Counted from the stretch's first letter, positions 1-6,307 are shown. The stretch: 7,485 nucleotides of DNA from an uncultured Lachnospiraceae bacterium (GCA_902803015.1 CADCOL010000149.1:1-7485), one strand, 5' to 3'. Notes: generated from the letters alone by a model not told the origin. Numbers and translations are program-made.

Positions 1-82
1 CGGGAAAAGGGACTTGAACCCTCACGTCGTTTCCAACACTAGATCCTTAGTCTAGCCTGTCTGCCAATTCCAGCATCCCCGC
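1..82 (-). tRNA. tRNA-Leu (anticodon AAG), 3' end cut by window edge
   Basis: Read on the minus strand from base 82, this folds as a class II tRNA. The acceptor 5' strand GCGGGGA pairs with TTCCCG(C), whose last base lies outside the window. A three-pair D stem (CTG/CAG) encloses a loop carrying AATTGGCAG. The anticodon stem CTAGA/TCTAG closes the seven-base loop CTAAGGA. A long variable arm (TGTTG-GAAA-CGACG) follows, then a T arm with TTCAAGT in its loop. With U33 in place, positions 34-36 read A-A-G, so the codon family is leucine CUU and, if A34 becomes inosine, CUC and CUA. G37 and the long variable arm fit tRNA-Leu. The final acceptor base, the discriminator and any encoded CCA are not visible. 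The gene diverges from dgt and has its own promoter at 104-132. The anticodon is clear; whether A34 is deaminated is inference from family knowledge of TadA. Confidence 0.95.
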
Positions 83-94
83 ATATCGTTTTGC

Positions 95-116
95 GACTTG
101 TCTATTTTAACAAGTC
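95..116. repeat. 7-bp perfect inverted repeat bracketing the tRNA promoter -10 box
   Basis: GACTTGT (95-101) and ACAAGTC (110-116) form a perfect dyad with an 8-bp spacer that contains most of the -10 box of the tRNA promoter. The left arm covers the expected transcription start. A further ACTTGT (132-137) overlaps the edge of the -35 box, so three related half-sites lie in 42 bp. The dyad is AT-rich and has no U-tract, so it does not look like a terminator. An operator role is inference, and chance is possible in such AT-rich DNA. Confidence 0.45.
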
Positions 117-132
117 CATAATTAAAAGTCAA
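104..132 (-). promoter_or_regulatory. Sigma-A type promoter of the tRNA-Leu gene
   Basis: On the minus strand a -35 box TTGACT (bases 127-132) is followed by exactly 17 bp and a -10 box TAAAAT (bases 104-109). Both hexamers match the housekeeping consensus at five of six positions. Initiation about seven bases on, near base 97, would leave a leader of roughly 14 nt before the mature tRNA 5' end at 82. It is the only convincing promoter in the window. Confidence 0.85.
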
Positions 133-152
133 CTTGTAATCTGAGGTTTTTT

Positions 153-218
153 ATGAAAAAATTCAAAAATTTCTTAAAAAAAGAAAAGGAAAAAGAAAAA
201 ACGCACGGAATACTATAA
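153..218 (+). CDS. Possible 21-codon lysine-rich small ORF upstream of dgt
   Basis: An ATG at 153 opens a 21-codon frame ending in TAA at 216-218. The predicted peptide begins MKKFKNFLKKEKEK and is rich in lysine and glutamate. A modest Shine-Dalgarno-like TGAGG lies at 142-146, six bases before the ATG. The composition is what any A-rich purine tract would encode, and no promoter is evident upstream, so this may well be a chance frame. It could be a small protein or a leader peptide whose stop lies 24 bases before the dgt start; nothing in the sequence settles this. Confidence 0.18.
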   Translation: MKKFKNFLKKEKEKEKTHGIL

Positions 219-242
219 ATGTGGGTTTTCCTAGGAGGGGTT

Positions 243-1247
243 ATGAACATTCGAGAACGTTTGGAATTGGAAGAAAAAGAGCTCTTAAGTCCGTATGCGT
301 CTTTCAGCGCCGAATCAAAAGGAAGAATACGGCAGGAAGAAGAATGCGACATTCGTCCGGTTTTTCAAAGAGACCGTGACAGAATCCTGCATTCCAAGTC
401 GTTTCGCCGTCTGAAAGATAAAACGCAGGTTTTCTTATCGCCCGAAGGCGATCATTACAGAACCAGACTTACACATACACTGGAAGTATCCCAGAATGCA
501 AGAACAATTGCCAAGGCGCTTCGTTTGAACGAAGATCTGGTCGAAGCAATTGCGCTCGGTCATGATCTGGGCCATACGCCCTTCGGTCATGCCGGGGAGC
601 GCGCGCTCAATGAAATCTGCCCCCTCGGATTCGAGCACAACGTGCAAAGCCTCCGTACCGTGGATGTTTTGGAAAAGGACGGACAGGGATTAAACCTGAC
701 CGCGGAAACCAGGGACGGCATCCTGAATCATCAGACGGCCTCCATGCCGTTTACGCTCGAAGGCAAGATTGTCCGCATTTCGGATAAAATCGCCTACTTC
801 CATCATGACATGGATGACGCGGTGCGCGGCGGAATTTTAAAAGAATCCGACCTGCCGAAGTCAATCGGTGACGTCCTGGGATATACCGCTGCAGAGCGGC
901 TGGATCATTTTATCCATGATATTATCATTAATTCCAAGGATCAGAACGATATCCGCATGTCCCCCGAAACGGAAGCGGGCATGAAGGAACTTCGAGCATT
1001 CATGTTTGAATATGTTTATACGAATCCGGCTGCCAAAAGCGAGGAAGCAAAGGCAGAGAACCTGATTAAGACACTTTATCAGTATTATTACGATCATTTT
1101 GACCTTCTGCCGAGGGAACTTCTTGTTGTTTACGACAGGGAAGGAAACAAGGATCAGACGGTCTGCGATTATATAGCCGCCATGACGGACCGGTTTGCCA
1201 TTGCAAAGTACGAAGAAATCTATATTCCGAAGTGCTGGCACGGCTGA
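243..1247 (+). CDS. dgt: Deoxyguanosinetriphosphate triphosphohydrolase-like protein (HD superfamily)
   Basis: A 334-residue cytoplasmic HD-superfamily protein of the dGTPase family, which cleaves dNTPs to deoxynucleoside and triphosphate and so helps set the dNTP pool. Visible family marks are FQRDRDRILHSKSFRRLKDKT (about 41-61, signature start), THT with His78, the HDLGHTPFGHAGE block with His107-Asp108, GFEHN with His132, and RISDKIAYFHHDMDDAV with Asp181. These give the expected metal-binding set H78, H107, D108 and D181. The start at 243 is chosen because AGGAGGGG (233-240) lies just before it; the in-frame ATG at 219 lies upstream of that site. The site-to-start spacing is short. Length is normal for the shorter bacterial dGTPase-like group. 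It heads the operon, with dnaG following after 17 bp. Substrate preference among dNTPs cannot be read from sequence. Confidence 0.95.
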   Translation: MNIRERLELEEKELLSPYASFSAESKGRIRQEEECDIRPVFQRDRDRILHSKSFRRLKDKTQVFLSPEGDHYRTRLTHTLEVSQNARTIAKALRLNEDLVEAIALGHDLGHTPFGHAGERALNEICPLGFEHNVQSLRTVDVLEKDGQGLNLTAETRDGILNHQTASMPFTLEGKIVRISDKIAYFHHDMDDAVRGGILKESDLPKSIGDVLGYTAAERLDHFIHDIIINSKDQNDIRMSPETEAGMKELRAFMFEYVYTNPAAKSEEAKAENLIKTLYQYYYDHFDLLPRELLVVYDREGNKDQTVCDYIAAMTDRFAIAKYEEIYIPKCWHG

Positions 1248-1253
1248 CGAAGC

Positions 1254-1259
1254 GAGGAG
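1254..1259 (+). promoter_or_regulatory. Ribosome binding site that fixes the dnaG start
   Basis: GAGGAG ends five bases before the ATG at 1265. The alternative in-frame GTG at 1232 overlaps the end of dgt and has no such site in front of it. It would also add eleven residues ahead of the usual DnaG N-terminus (MYYPDELVEEI). Confidence 0.8.
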
Positions 1260-1264
1260 TAAAT

Positions 1265-3040
1265 ATGTATTATCCGGATGAACTCGTGGAAGAGATTCGG
1301 TCCCGATGCGATATCGTGGATACACTTTCCCAATTTATCTCCCTACAAAAAAAGGGTTCCAACTATGTTTGCTGTTGCCCCTTTCATAATGAAAAGACTC
1401 CTTCCTTCCACGTAAGCCGGAACAAGCAGATGTATAAATGCTTCGGTTGCGGAGAGGGCGGTAATGTATTTACGTTTTTGCAAAAATACGAGAACATGAC
1501 GTTTCCCGAGGCAGTGGAGTATTTAGCCCCCATAGCCGGTGTGACGCTGCCGGAGCGGGACAACTCCAAAGAGGCCAGGGAAAAGGCGGGTAAAAAAGCA
1601 AGGATGTACGAGTTAAACAAGGACGCGGCTAATTATTTTTACAAAGTCCTTTGGGATGAGAACCGCGGCAAACTCGGCATGCAGTACTTAAAGAAGCGCG
1701 GGCTGACGGACGAAACGATTAAACATTTTGCACTCGGTTTTGCACCGACGGATTCGCGGGAAATCGTAAGGTATTTAAGGAGTCGCGGATATTCCGATGA
1801 GGAAATGATTGCTTCCGGAATCGCGAATTATTCGGAAAAATACGGATTGTCCAGTCCCTTCTGGAACCGCGTGATGTTCCCCATCCTGGATGAACAGAGC
1901 AAGGTACTCGGATTCGGCGGACGAGTCATGGGCGACGGCGAGCCGAAATACTTAAACTCGCCGGAAACGGATGTTTTCAATAAAAGGCAGAATCTGTACG
2001 GCTTCGTATTTGCGAAAAAATCGAGGAAAAGCAGGTTTATCCTTTGCGAAGGATATATGGATGTCATATCCCTTCACCAGGCGGGATTCAATGAAGCGGT
2101 TGCGGCACTCGGAACGGCATTCACTTCGGAACATGCCAGAATCCTGAAACGCTATTCGCCGGATGTGTACCTGTCATTTGACAGCGACGGCGCGGGCGTT
2201 AAGGCTGCGATGCGGGCGATAGAGATTTTAAGACAAAAGGAAGTAACGGGACGCATCATCAACATGCAACCCTATAAAGATCCGGACGAATTCATCAAGA
2301 ATCTCGGTGCGGAAGAATATGAAAAGCGTATGGAAAGCGCGGAGGATTCCTTCCTCTTCCAGGTCCATACGACTCAGAAAAAATACAATCTGGACGATTA
2401 CGCGGAGTTGACCAAATTCCATCATGAGATTGCGGCATTTCTTGCACAGATGGACGATCCGCTGCTAAGGGACAATTACCTGAATGCGGTGGCGCGTGAA
2501 TACGGAATCAACAGCGAACATTTGCGGCAGGCGGTTTCCAAAGAGGCCATGGTACTGGCAAACATCAGACAAAGGGAAGAAAGCCGGTCCGCAGACGGAA
2601 AGAAAGTTTCGAAGGAAGATCACGTCAAACATACGGAGCAGCTGCTTCTTACCTATTTACTCGAGGAAGACGGGCTCTATGCGCAGATTGAGCAGTATTT
2701 GACAGACAACGATTTTACCAACGAACTGTATCGAAACGTTGCGAAAATGTTCTTTGAGGATTTGCGTGCAGGCAACAAACCGAATCCCGCCGGCATCGTA
2801 TCGAAGTTTGAAGATGCCGACGAACAGAGTGAAGTCAGTGCTCTGTTTACAACGCGTATCGAGGAACTGACGGACAAACGTGACCGTGAGAAGGCATTCT
2901 TAGACATACTTCTTAAAGTAAAACAAAACAGTTTTGAAAAATGGAAAGCCGAAAACGGGAACGATATTTCCGCGCTGAACGAGGAAATCGAGCGCAAGAA
3001 GAGTTTGGAAGAATTGAAACGAATCAATATCCGGTTATAG
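1265..3040 (+). CDS. dnaG: DNA primase
   Basis: A 591-residue primase that makes the RNA primers for lagging-strand and restart synthesis and works with the replicative helicase. The N-terminal zinc-binding domain shows C38-P-F-H41 and C59-F-G-C62 within the typical CPFHNEKTPSF and YKCFGCGEGGNVF blocks; two extra cysteines (C36, C37) precede the first ligand. The polymerase core follows, with YLNSPET and the YGF motif (about 229-247). The Toprim domain has EGYMDV (Glu262) and FDSDGAG (Asp306, Asp308), then KDPDEF (338-343). The rest, from about 440 to the end, is the variable helicase-interacting region, here highly charged. Length is normal and no catalytic residue is missing. The start is set by the site at 1254-1259. 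The gene lies between dgt and rpoD, 15 bp before the latter, as in the macromolecular synthesis operon. Confidence 0.98.
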   Translation: MYYPDELVEEIRSRCDIVDTLSQFISLQKKGSNYVCCCPFHNEKTPSFHVSRNKQMYKCFGCGEGGNVFTFLQKYENMTFPEAVEYLAPIAGVTLPERDNSKEAREKAGKKARMYELNKDAANYFYKVLWDENRGKLGMQYLKKRGLTDETIKHFALGFAPTDSREIVRYLRSRGYSDEEMIASGIANYSEKYGLSSPFWNRVMFPILDEQSKVLGFGGRVMGDGEPKYLNSPETDVFNKRQNLYGFVFAKKSRKSRFILCEGYMDVISLHQAGFNEAVAALGTAFTSEHARILKRYSPDVYLSFDSDGAGVKAAMRAIEILRQKEVTGRIINMQPYKDPDEFIKNLGAEEYEKRMESAEDSFLFQVHTTQKKYNLDDYAELTKFHHEIAAFLAQMDDPLLRDNYLNAVAREYGINSEHLRQAVSKEAMVLANIRQREESRSADGKKVSKEDHVKHTEQLLLTYLLEEDGLYAQIEQYLTDNDFTNELYRNVAKMFFEDLRAGNKPNPAGIVSKFEDADEQSEVSALFTTRIEELTDKRDREKAFLDILLKVKQNSFEKWKAENGNDISALNEEIERKKSLEELKRINIRL

Positions 3041-3047
3041 AAAGGGG
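3041..3047 (+). promoter_or_regulatory. Ribosome binding site for the GTG start of rpoD
   Basis: AAAGGGG begins right after the dnaG stop and ends eight bases before the GTG at 3056. That spacing suits the GTG. The nearer ATG at 3051 is only three bases away, is in another frame, and opens a frame of just 15 codons (3051-3098). This supports a GTG start for the sigma factor. Confidence 0.75.
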
Positions 3048-3055
3048 AAAATGAA

Positions 3056-4711
3056 GTGGCTACGAAAAAGACAACGACCAAAGTCGAGAAAGAAGTAAAG
3101 GAAACGAAGGAGAAAAAATCCGTGAAGAAAGAAACAGCAACGAAGGCAACTGCAGCCAAGGAAACCAAGACGACCAAGAGCACCAAGGCAGCGAAAGCTG
3201 CACCGGAGAAGGCAGCTGCGACCAAGGAGACTAAGGCAACCAAGAGTACCAAAGCGGTAAAAGAAGAAAAGGCCGTAAAGGAAACCAAGGCGACCAAGAC
3301 CAAGGCAGCAGCCAAGGAAGCGGCAAAAGAGGAAAAGCCCGTAAAGGAGACCAAGACCGCAAAGAGCACAAAGGCTGCGAAAGAGACTCCCGGAAAGGAA
3401 GAAAAGCCTGTAAAGAAATCCAGAGCGAAGGCCGTTAAGGAAGAAGAAGCAGCTATCGTTGCGCCGGAAAAACCGAAGAGAGGCAAAAAGGCCAAGGTCG
3501 TAGAAGAAGAGGAAGAAGTTTTCGAAGGAGATGCTTTCGAAGACGATGATTACGAAGGCATCGATGACGGGGCATACGATGAAGCGTTCGTGGCGAAGTT
3601 TGACGAGCGTATGAAGGAACTTCTTGATTTTGCAAAGAAGAAGAAAAACATTCTTGATGACGGCGAAGTAGCTGCATTTGTTGCTGACTTAAATCTCGAT
3701 GAGGAGCAGTTTGACAGAGTCAGCGATTTTCTTGAGCAGAACAATGTCGATATCCTGCCCATCGTAGAGGGTGACGATGATCTGGAACCCGATGACGAAA
3801 TGCTTCTTGCAGCGGAAGATGACGAGAAGGAAGCACTGGATATCGATGTCGACAACATTGATCTTGCAGGTCCCGAAGGTATCGGAACGGAAGATCCCGT
3901 TCGTATGTACTTAAAGGAAATCGGTAAGGTATCCTTACTTTCCGCTGAGGAAGAAATCGAGCTTGCAAAGCGTATGGAAGAAGGCGATGAGGAAGCAAAG
4001 AAGCGTCTTGCGGAAGCAAACTTACGTCTTGTTGTCAGCATTGCAAAGCGTTATGTGGGCCGTGGACTTCTTTTTCTCGACCTGATTCAGGAAGGAAACT
4101 TAGGTCTGATTAAGGCCGTTGAAAAATTCGATTACCGTAAGGGATACAAGTTCTCCACCTACGCAACATGGTGGATTCGCCAGGCGATTACCCGTGCGAT
4201 TGCGGACCAGGCGAGAACAATTCGTATTCCCGTACATATGGTGGAAACCATTAACAAGCTGATTCGCGTTTCCAGACAGCTTCTTCAGGAACTCGGCCGC
4301 GAGCCGTCTCCGGAAGAAATTGCGGAAGTATTGAAAATGCCCGAAGAACGCGTTCGTGAAATCTTAAAGATTTCGCAGGAACCGGTTTCTCTGGAAACTC
4401 CGATCGGTGAAGAGGAAGATTCGCACCTTGGCGATTTTATCCAGGACGACAATGTTCCCGTTCCTGCGGATGCTGCGGCATTTACGCTCCTTCGCGAACA
4501 GCTGAACGAGGTACTGTCCACTTTGACCGAAAGAGAGCAGAAGGTTCTTCGCCTGCGTTTCGGTCTTGACGACGGACGTCAGAGAACATTGGAAGAGGTT
4601 GGCCGCGAGTTTAACGTAACCCGTGAGCGTATTCGTCAGATTGAAGCGAAGGCGCTTCGTAAACTGCGTCATCCTTCCAGAAGCAGAAAGTTAAGAGATT
4701 ATCTGGATTAA
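3056..4711 (+). CDS. rpoD: RNA polymerase primary sigma factor (RpoD/SigA) with long Lys/Ala/Thr-rich N-terminal tail
   Basis: A 551-residue housekeeping sigma factor that directs core RNA polymerase to -35/-10 promoters. Residues 1-148 are a low-complexity basic tail of Lys, Ala, Thr and Glu with repeated KETKxTKSTKA units. An acidic stretch follows (about 149-176). A region 1.1-like helical segment spans about 178-245, and a second acidic linker runs to about 270. Region 1.2 begins at [12 protein letters not shown] (279-290). Region 2 (about 318-388) holds [37 protein letters not shown] and [15 protein letters not shown]. Region 3 runs about 390-470. Region 4 (about 483-545) contains the helix-turn-helix [20 protein letters not shown] and ends in RKLRDYLD. 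The conserved part is complete; the tail makes it much longer than Bacillus SigA (about 370 residues). Translation starts at GTG, and the last base of the stop is the first base of the trmK ATG. Codon use is biased to CTT and CGT, fitting high expression. Confidence 0.98.
   Translation: MATKKTTTKVEKEVKETKEKKSVKKETATKATAAKETKTTKSTKAAKAAPEKAAATKETKATKSTKAVKEEKAVKETKATKTKAAAKEAAKEEKPVKETKTAKSTKAAKETPGKEEKPVKKSRAKAVKEEEAAIVAPEKPKRGKKAKVVEEEEEVFEGDAFEDDDYEGIDDGAYDEAFVAKFDERMKELLDFAKKKKNILDDGEVAAFVADLNLDEEQFDRVSDFLEQNNVDILPIVEGDDDLEPDDEMLLAAEDDEKEALDIDVDNIDLAGPEGIGTEDPVRMYLKEIGKVSLLSAEEEIELAKRMEEGDEEAKKRLAEANLRLVVSIAKRYVGRGLLFLDLIQEGNLGLIKAVEKFDYRKGYKFSTYATWWIRQAITRAIADQARTIRIPVHMVETINKLIRVSRQLLQELGREPSPEEIAEVLKMPEERVREILKISQEPVSLETPIGEEEDSHLGDFIQDDNVPVPADAAAFTLLREQLNEVLSTLTEREQKVLRLRFGLDDGRQRTLEEVGREFNVTRERIRQIEAKALRKLRHPSRSRKLRDYLD
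3158..3376 (+). repeat. Degenerate KETKxTKSTKA repeats in the rpoD N-terminal coding region
   Basis: Four related units lie at residues 35-45 ([11 protein letters not shown], bases 3158-3190), 57-67 ([11 protein letters not shown], 3224-3256), 75-84 ([10 protein letters not shown], 3278-3307) and 97-107 ([11 protein letters not shown], 3344-3376). Successive starts are 22, 18 and 22 residues apart. A fragment KETKEK precedes them at 15-20, and KEEKPVK occurs twice (91-97 and 114-120). The DNA copies differ at many third positions, so these are old repeats kept at protein level rather than a fresh tandem duplication (inference). Confidence 0.85.
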
Positions 4712-4713
4712 TG
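4709..4713 (+). promoter_or_regulatory. TAATG stop/start overlap coupling rpoD to trmK
   Basis: The TAA of rpoD (4709-4711) shares its final A with the ATG of trmK (4711-4713). No Shine-Dalgarno sequence stands in the 20 bases before this ATG, unlike the other genes here. Ribosomes ending rpoD probably restart on trmK, so TrmK output would follow RpoD translation (inference). Confidence 0.7.
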
Positions 4714-5472
4714 GCAGAGCTTGGAATTCGCCTTTCGGCGGTAGCCGGAATGGTGCAAAACGGAAACTGCATAGCGGATATCGGCTGCGATCATGCATTT
4801 GTAAGCATTGCCCTGGTGCAAAACGGCATTGCAAAGCGCATGATAGCCTGCGATATCAATAAGGGGCCTTTGGAACATGCAAAAGACCACATTCATATGT
4901 GTGAGCTCGATGATCTGATTGAGACAAGGCTTTGCGACGGTCTTTCCGGAATCAGGCCGGGAGAGTGTGACGGCGGAATCATCGCCGGAATGGGCGGTCC
5001 GCTGGGACTGGAGATTCTTTATAAAGGGCGCGAGGTGATGAAAGACTGGCAGCAGGTAATCCTGCAGCTGCAGTCGAAACTTCCGCTTGTACGCTTTGTC
5101 TTAAAAGAGTGGGGCTTTGAAACGGTCTTTGAGAATATGGTTTTCGAAGACGGAAAATTCTATCCGATGATGCGTCTTAAGGTGCCGAAGAAAGACTTTT
5201 ATGAGTTGGAGATTGCGGATTTTGACGCATATCTGGATGAGATGGAGAAAAAGCTTTCCGTACAGCCTTCCGAAGATGTATGCAATTACACGTACGGAGA
5301 GTTGTTGATTGCAAATCATTCGCCGATTCTTCTCGCATTCCTCGGAAAGGAAGAAGAAAGGCTTTTATCCGTTGCGGAGAAACTCGAAGAGGGCAACATG
5401 CAGCGCCTTAATGAAATCAACGCACAGATGGATACGTTAATGATGGCAAAGTGGAAACTGGAAGGTTGCTAG
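4711..5472 (+). CDS. trmK: tRNA (adenine(22)-N(1))-methyltransferase, TrmK family
   Basis: A 253-residue class I SAM-dependent methyltransferase of the TrmK (YqfN) family, which makes m1A at position 22 in the D arm of tRNAs. The Rossmann core shows the SAM motif ADIGCDHAF (22-30), ACDIN (46-50) at the acidic end of strand 2, CDGL (75-78), and the family signature IIAGMGG (90-96). The pattern of a short core followed by a charged helical C-terminus (about 210-253, probable coiled coil) fits TrmK. Length is close to the usual 230-250. The gene directly follows the primary sigma factor, its common neighbour in Firmicutes. The start at 4711 overlaps the rpoD stop and keeps the normal N-terminus (LGIRLSAVAGMV). 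There are 52 bp before the next gene. The tRNA-Leu at the left edge has A at the position equivalent to 22 and so could be a substrate, which is inference. Confidence 0.93.
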   Translation: MAELGIRLSAVAGMVQNGNCIADIGCDHAFVSIALVQNGIAKRMIACDINKGPLEHAKDHIHMCELDDLIETRLCDGLSGIRPGECDGGIIAGMGGPLGLEILYKGREVMKDWQQVILQLQSKLPLVRFVLKEWGFETVFENMVFEDGKFYPMMRLKVPKKDFYELEIADFDAYLDEMEKKLSVQPSEDVCNYTYGELLIANHSPILLAFLGKEEERLLSVAEKLEEGNMQRLNEINAQMDTLMMAKWKLEGC

Positions 5473-5524
5473 GAAACGAATCCGCAACTGACCGGCACGC
5501 AGGGAAATGTAAGGGGGAAAACAT
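5473..5524 (+). other. Short trmK-nif3 spacer with nif3 ribosome binding site
   Basis: This is the largest gap inside the operon. It contains AAGGGGG at 5511-5517, seven bases before the next ATG, and otherwise nothing recognisable. A five-pair GTTGC/GCAAC complement spans the trmK stop, but it has a 14-base loop and no T-run, so it gives no support for a terminator. Confidence 0.6.
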
Positions 5525-6307
5525 ATGACTTGCGAAGAGATTCTTGAAAAACTCGAACAGCTTTCGCCTTCTTCGTTTGCCATGGACTGGGACAATTCCG
5601 GTTTTCTGGTGGGCGATAGGAAGAAGGAAGTACGACGCGTTTTGATTGCCGTGGATGCCACGAAAGAAGTAATTCAGGAAGCAATCGATAAAAATGCCGA
5701 TTTTATTCTGACGCATCATCCGATGATTTTTAAACCGGTAAAACGCGTGACAAAGGACGATGTTCTCGGAGAGAAAATCATGCTTCTTTGCGAACATGGA
5801 ATCGGCTTATGCTGCATGCATACGAACTTTGATGTCATGGGCATGGCGGATGCGGTGGCGGACGAACTGTCCCTTCAAAAAAGAGATGTGCTTGAGGTAA
5901 CATTCGAGGACGATATCTCCAAAGAGGGTTTGGGGAGAACCGGAATGCTTCCGCGTGAAATGAGTTTAAAGGAACTTGCATCGGTTGTGAAGATGAAATT
6001 TCATATTCCGAATGTCATTCTTTACGGAGAAAGTGACCGCATTGTGGAAAAAATCGCCATCTGCGGCGGCAGCGGTAAAAGCATGATTCCGTATGCGCAA
6101 AAATCCGGCTGTCAGGTACTGATAACAGGAGACCTGGATTATCATTCCTGCCTGGATGCCATGCAGGACGGACTTTCCTTAATTGATGCGGGTCATTTCG
6201 GAATTGAAAAGATTTTTATTCCTTACATGAAGGATTTTTTTGAAAAAGAGCTGAAAGGAATTACGGTACTTTGTTCCCGTCAGGAACAGATCGGGACCGT
6301 GGTTTAG
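5525..6307 (+). CDS. Nif3-like dinuclear metal centre protein (GTP cyclohydrolase 1 type 2 homolog)
   Basis: A 260-residue Nif3/YbgI/YqfO-family protein, cytoplasmic and expected to form a hexameric toroid with a two-metal site in each subunit. The expected ligands are all visible: THHP (His64, His65), HTNFD (Asp103) and GHFGIEK (His224, Glu228). N-terminal WDNSGFLVG and the LITGDLDYH segment (199-207) are also family marks. It is the short form: Bacillus YqfO carries an extra inserted domain of about 100 residues between the halves, absent here. The database name 'GTP cyclohydrolase 1 type 2' is a homology label, and the physiological reaction of most members is not settled. Nif3 genes often follow trmK in Firmicutes, and the kinase gene begins 11 bp later. 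The start has a clear AAGGGGG site. Confidence 0.93.
   Translation: MTCEEILEKLEQLSPSSFAMDWDNSGFLVGDRKKEVRRVLIAVDATKEVIQEAIDKNADFILTHHPMIFKPVKRVTKDDVLGEKIMLLCEHGIGLCCMHTNFDVMGMADAVADELSLQKRDVLEVTFEDDISKEGLGRTGMLPREMSLKELASVVKMKFHIPNVILYGESDRIVEKIAICGGSGKSMIPYAQKSGCQVLITGDLDYHSCLDAMQDGLSLIDAGHFGIEKIFIPYMKDFFEKELKGITVLCSRQEQIGTVV

Larger units (their letters stand above)
83..242. other. Divergent intergenic region between tRNA-Leu and dgt
   Basis: This 160-bp region serves two transcription units pointing away from each other. The left part holds the tRNA promoter and its dyad. The middle (about 150-201) is an almost pure run of A-rich purines on the plus strand. The right part has a possible dgt -10 box, TACTAT at 211-216 (or TATAAA at 214-219), with no recognisable -35 box at the right distance, and then the dgt ribosome binding site. 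A rightward promoter must exist here if dgt is not read from elsewhere, because the upstream gene is on the opposite strand, but I cannot place it with confidence. No riboswitch-like or attenuator-like structure was seen. Confidence 0.6.

Noticed and set aside
95..116. The dyad upstream of the tRNA as a Rho-independent terminator
   Set aside because: The stem is AT-rich, there is no suitable U-tract, and it sits on the promoter of the tRNA gene rather than after a gene.
219..242. Upstream in-frame ATG as the dgt start
   Set aside because: It precedes the AGGAGGGG site instead of following it and adds eight residues not seen at the usual MNIRERLE N-terminus.
1232..1264. GTG at 1232 as the dnaG start
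   Set aside because: It overlaps dgt, has no ribosome binding site and adds a non-conserved extension; ATG 1265 follows GAGGAG.
861..1325. 154-codon open frame on the minus strand across dgt and dnaG
   Set aside because: It lies opposite two well-supported genes and shows no recognisable domain.
2699..2731. Perfect TTGACA at 2699-2704 inside dnaG as an internal promoter for rpoD
   Set aside because: No -10-like hexamer occurs 16-18 bp downstream; the nearest candidate is 21 bp away. TTGACA also arises within other coding stretches here.
2677..3495. Long 272-codon open frame on the minus strand with a hydrophobic, membrane-like translation
   Set aside because: It is antisense to the end of dnaG and the Lys/Ala/Thr tail of rpoD. 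Its Ala/Val/Leu/Ser/Phe repeats are the reverse reading of the GCN/AAG/ACC-rich repeats. It has no family features and would overlap two certain genes.
5464..5489. Hairpin over the trmK stop codon as a terminator
   Set aside because: Only five Watson-Crick pairs, a 14-base loop and no following T-run.
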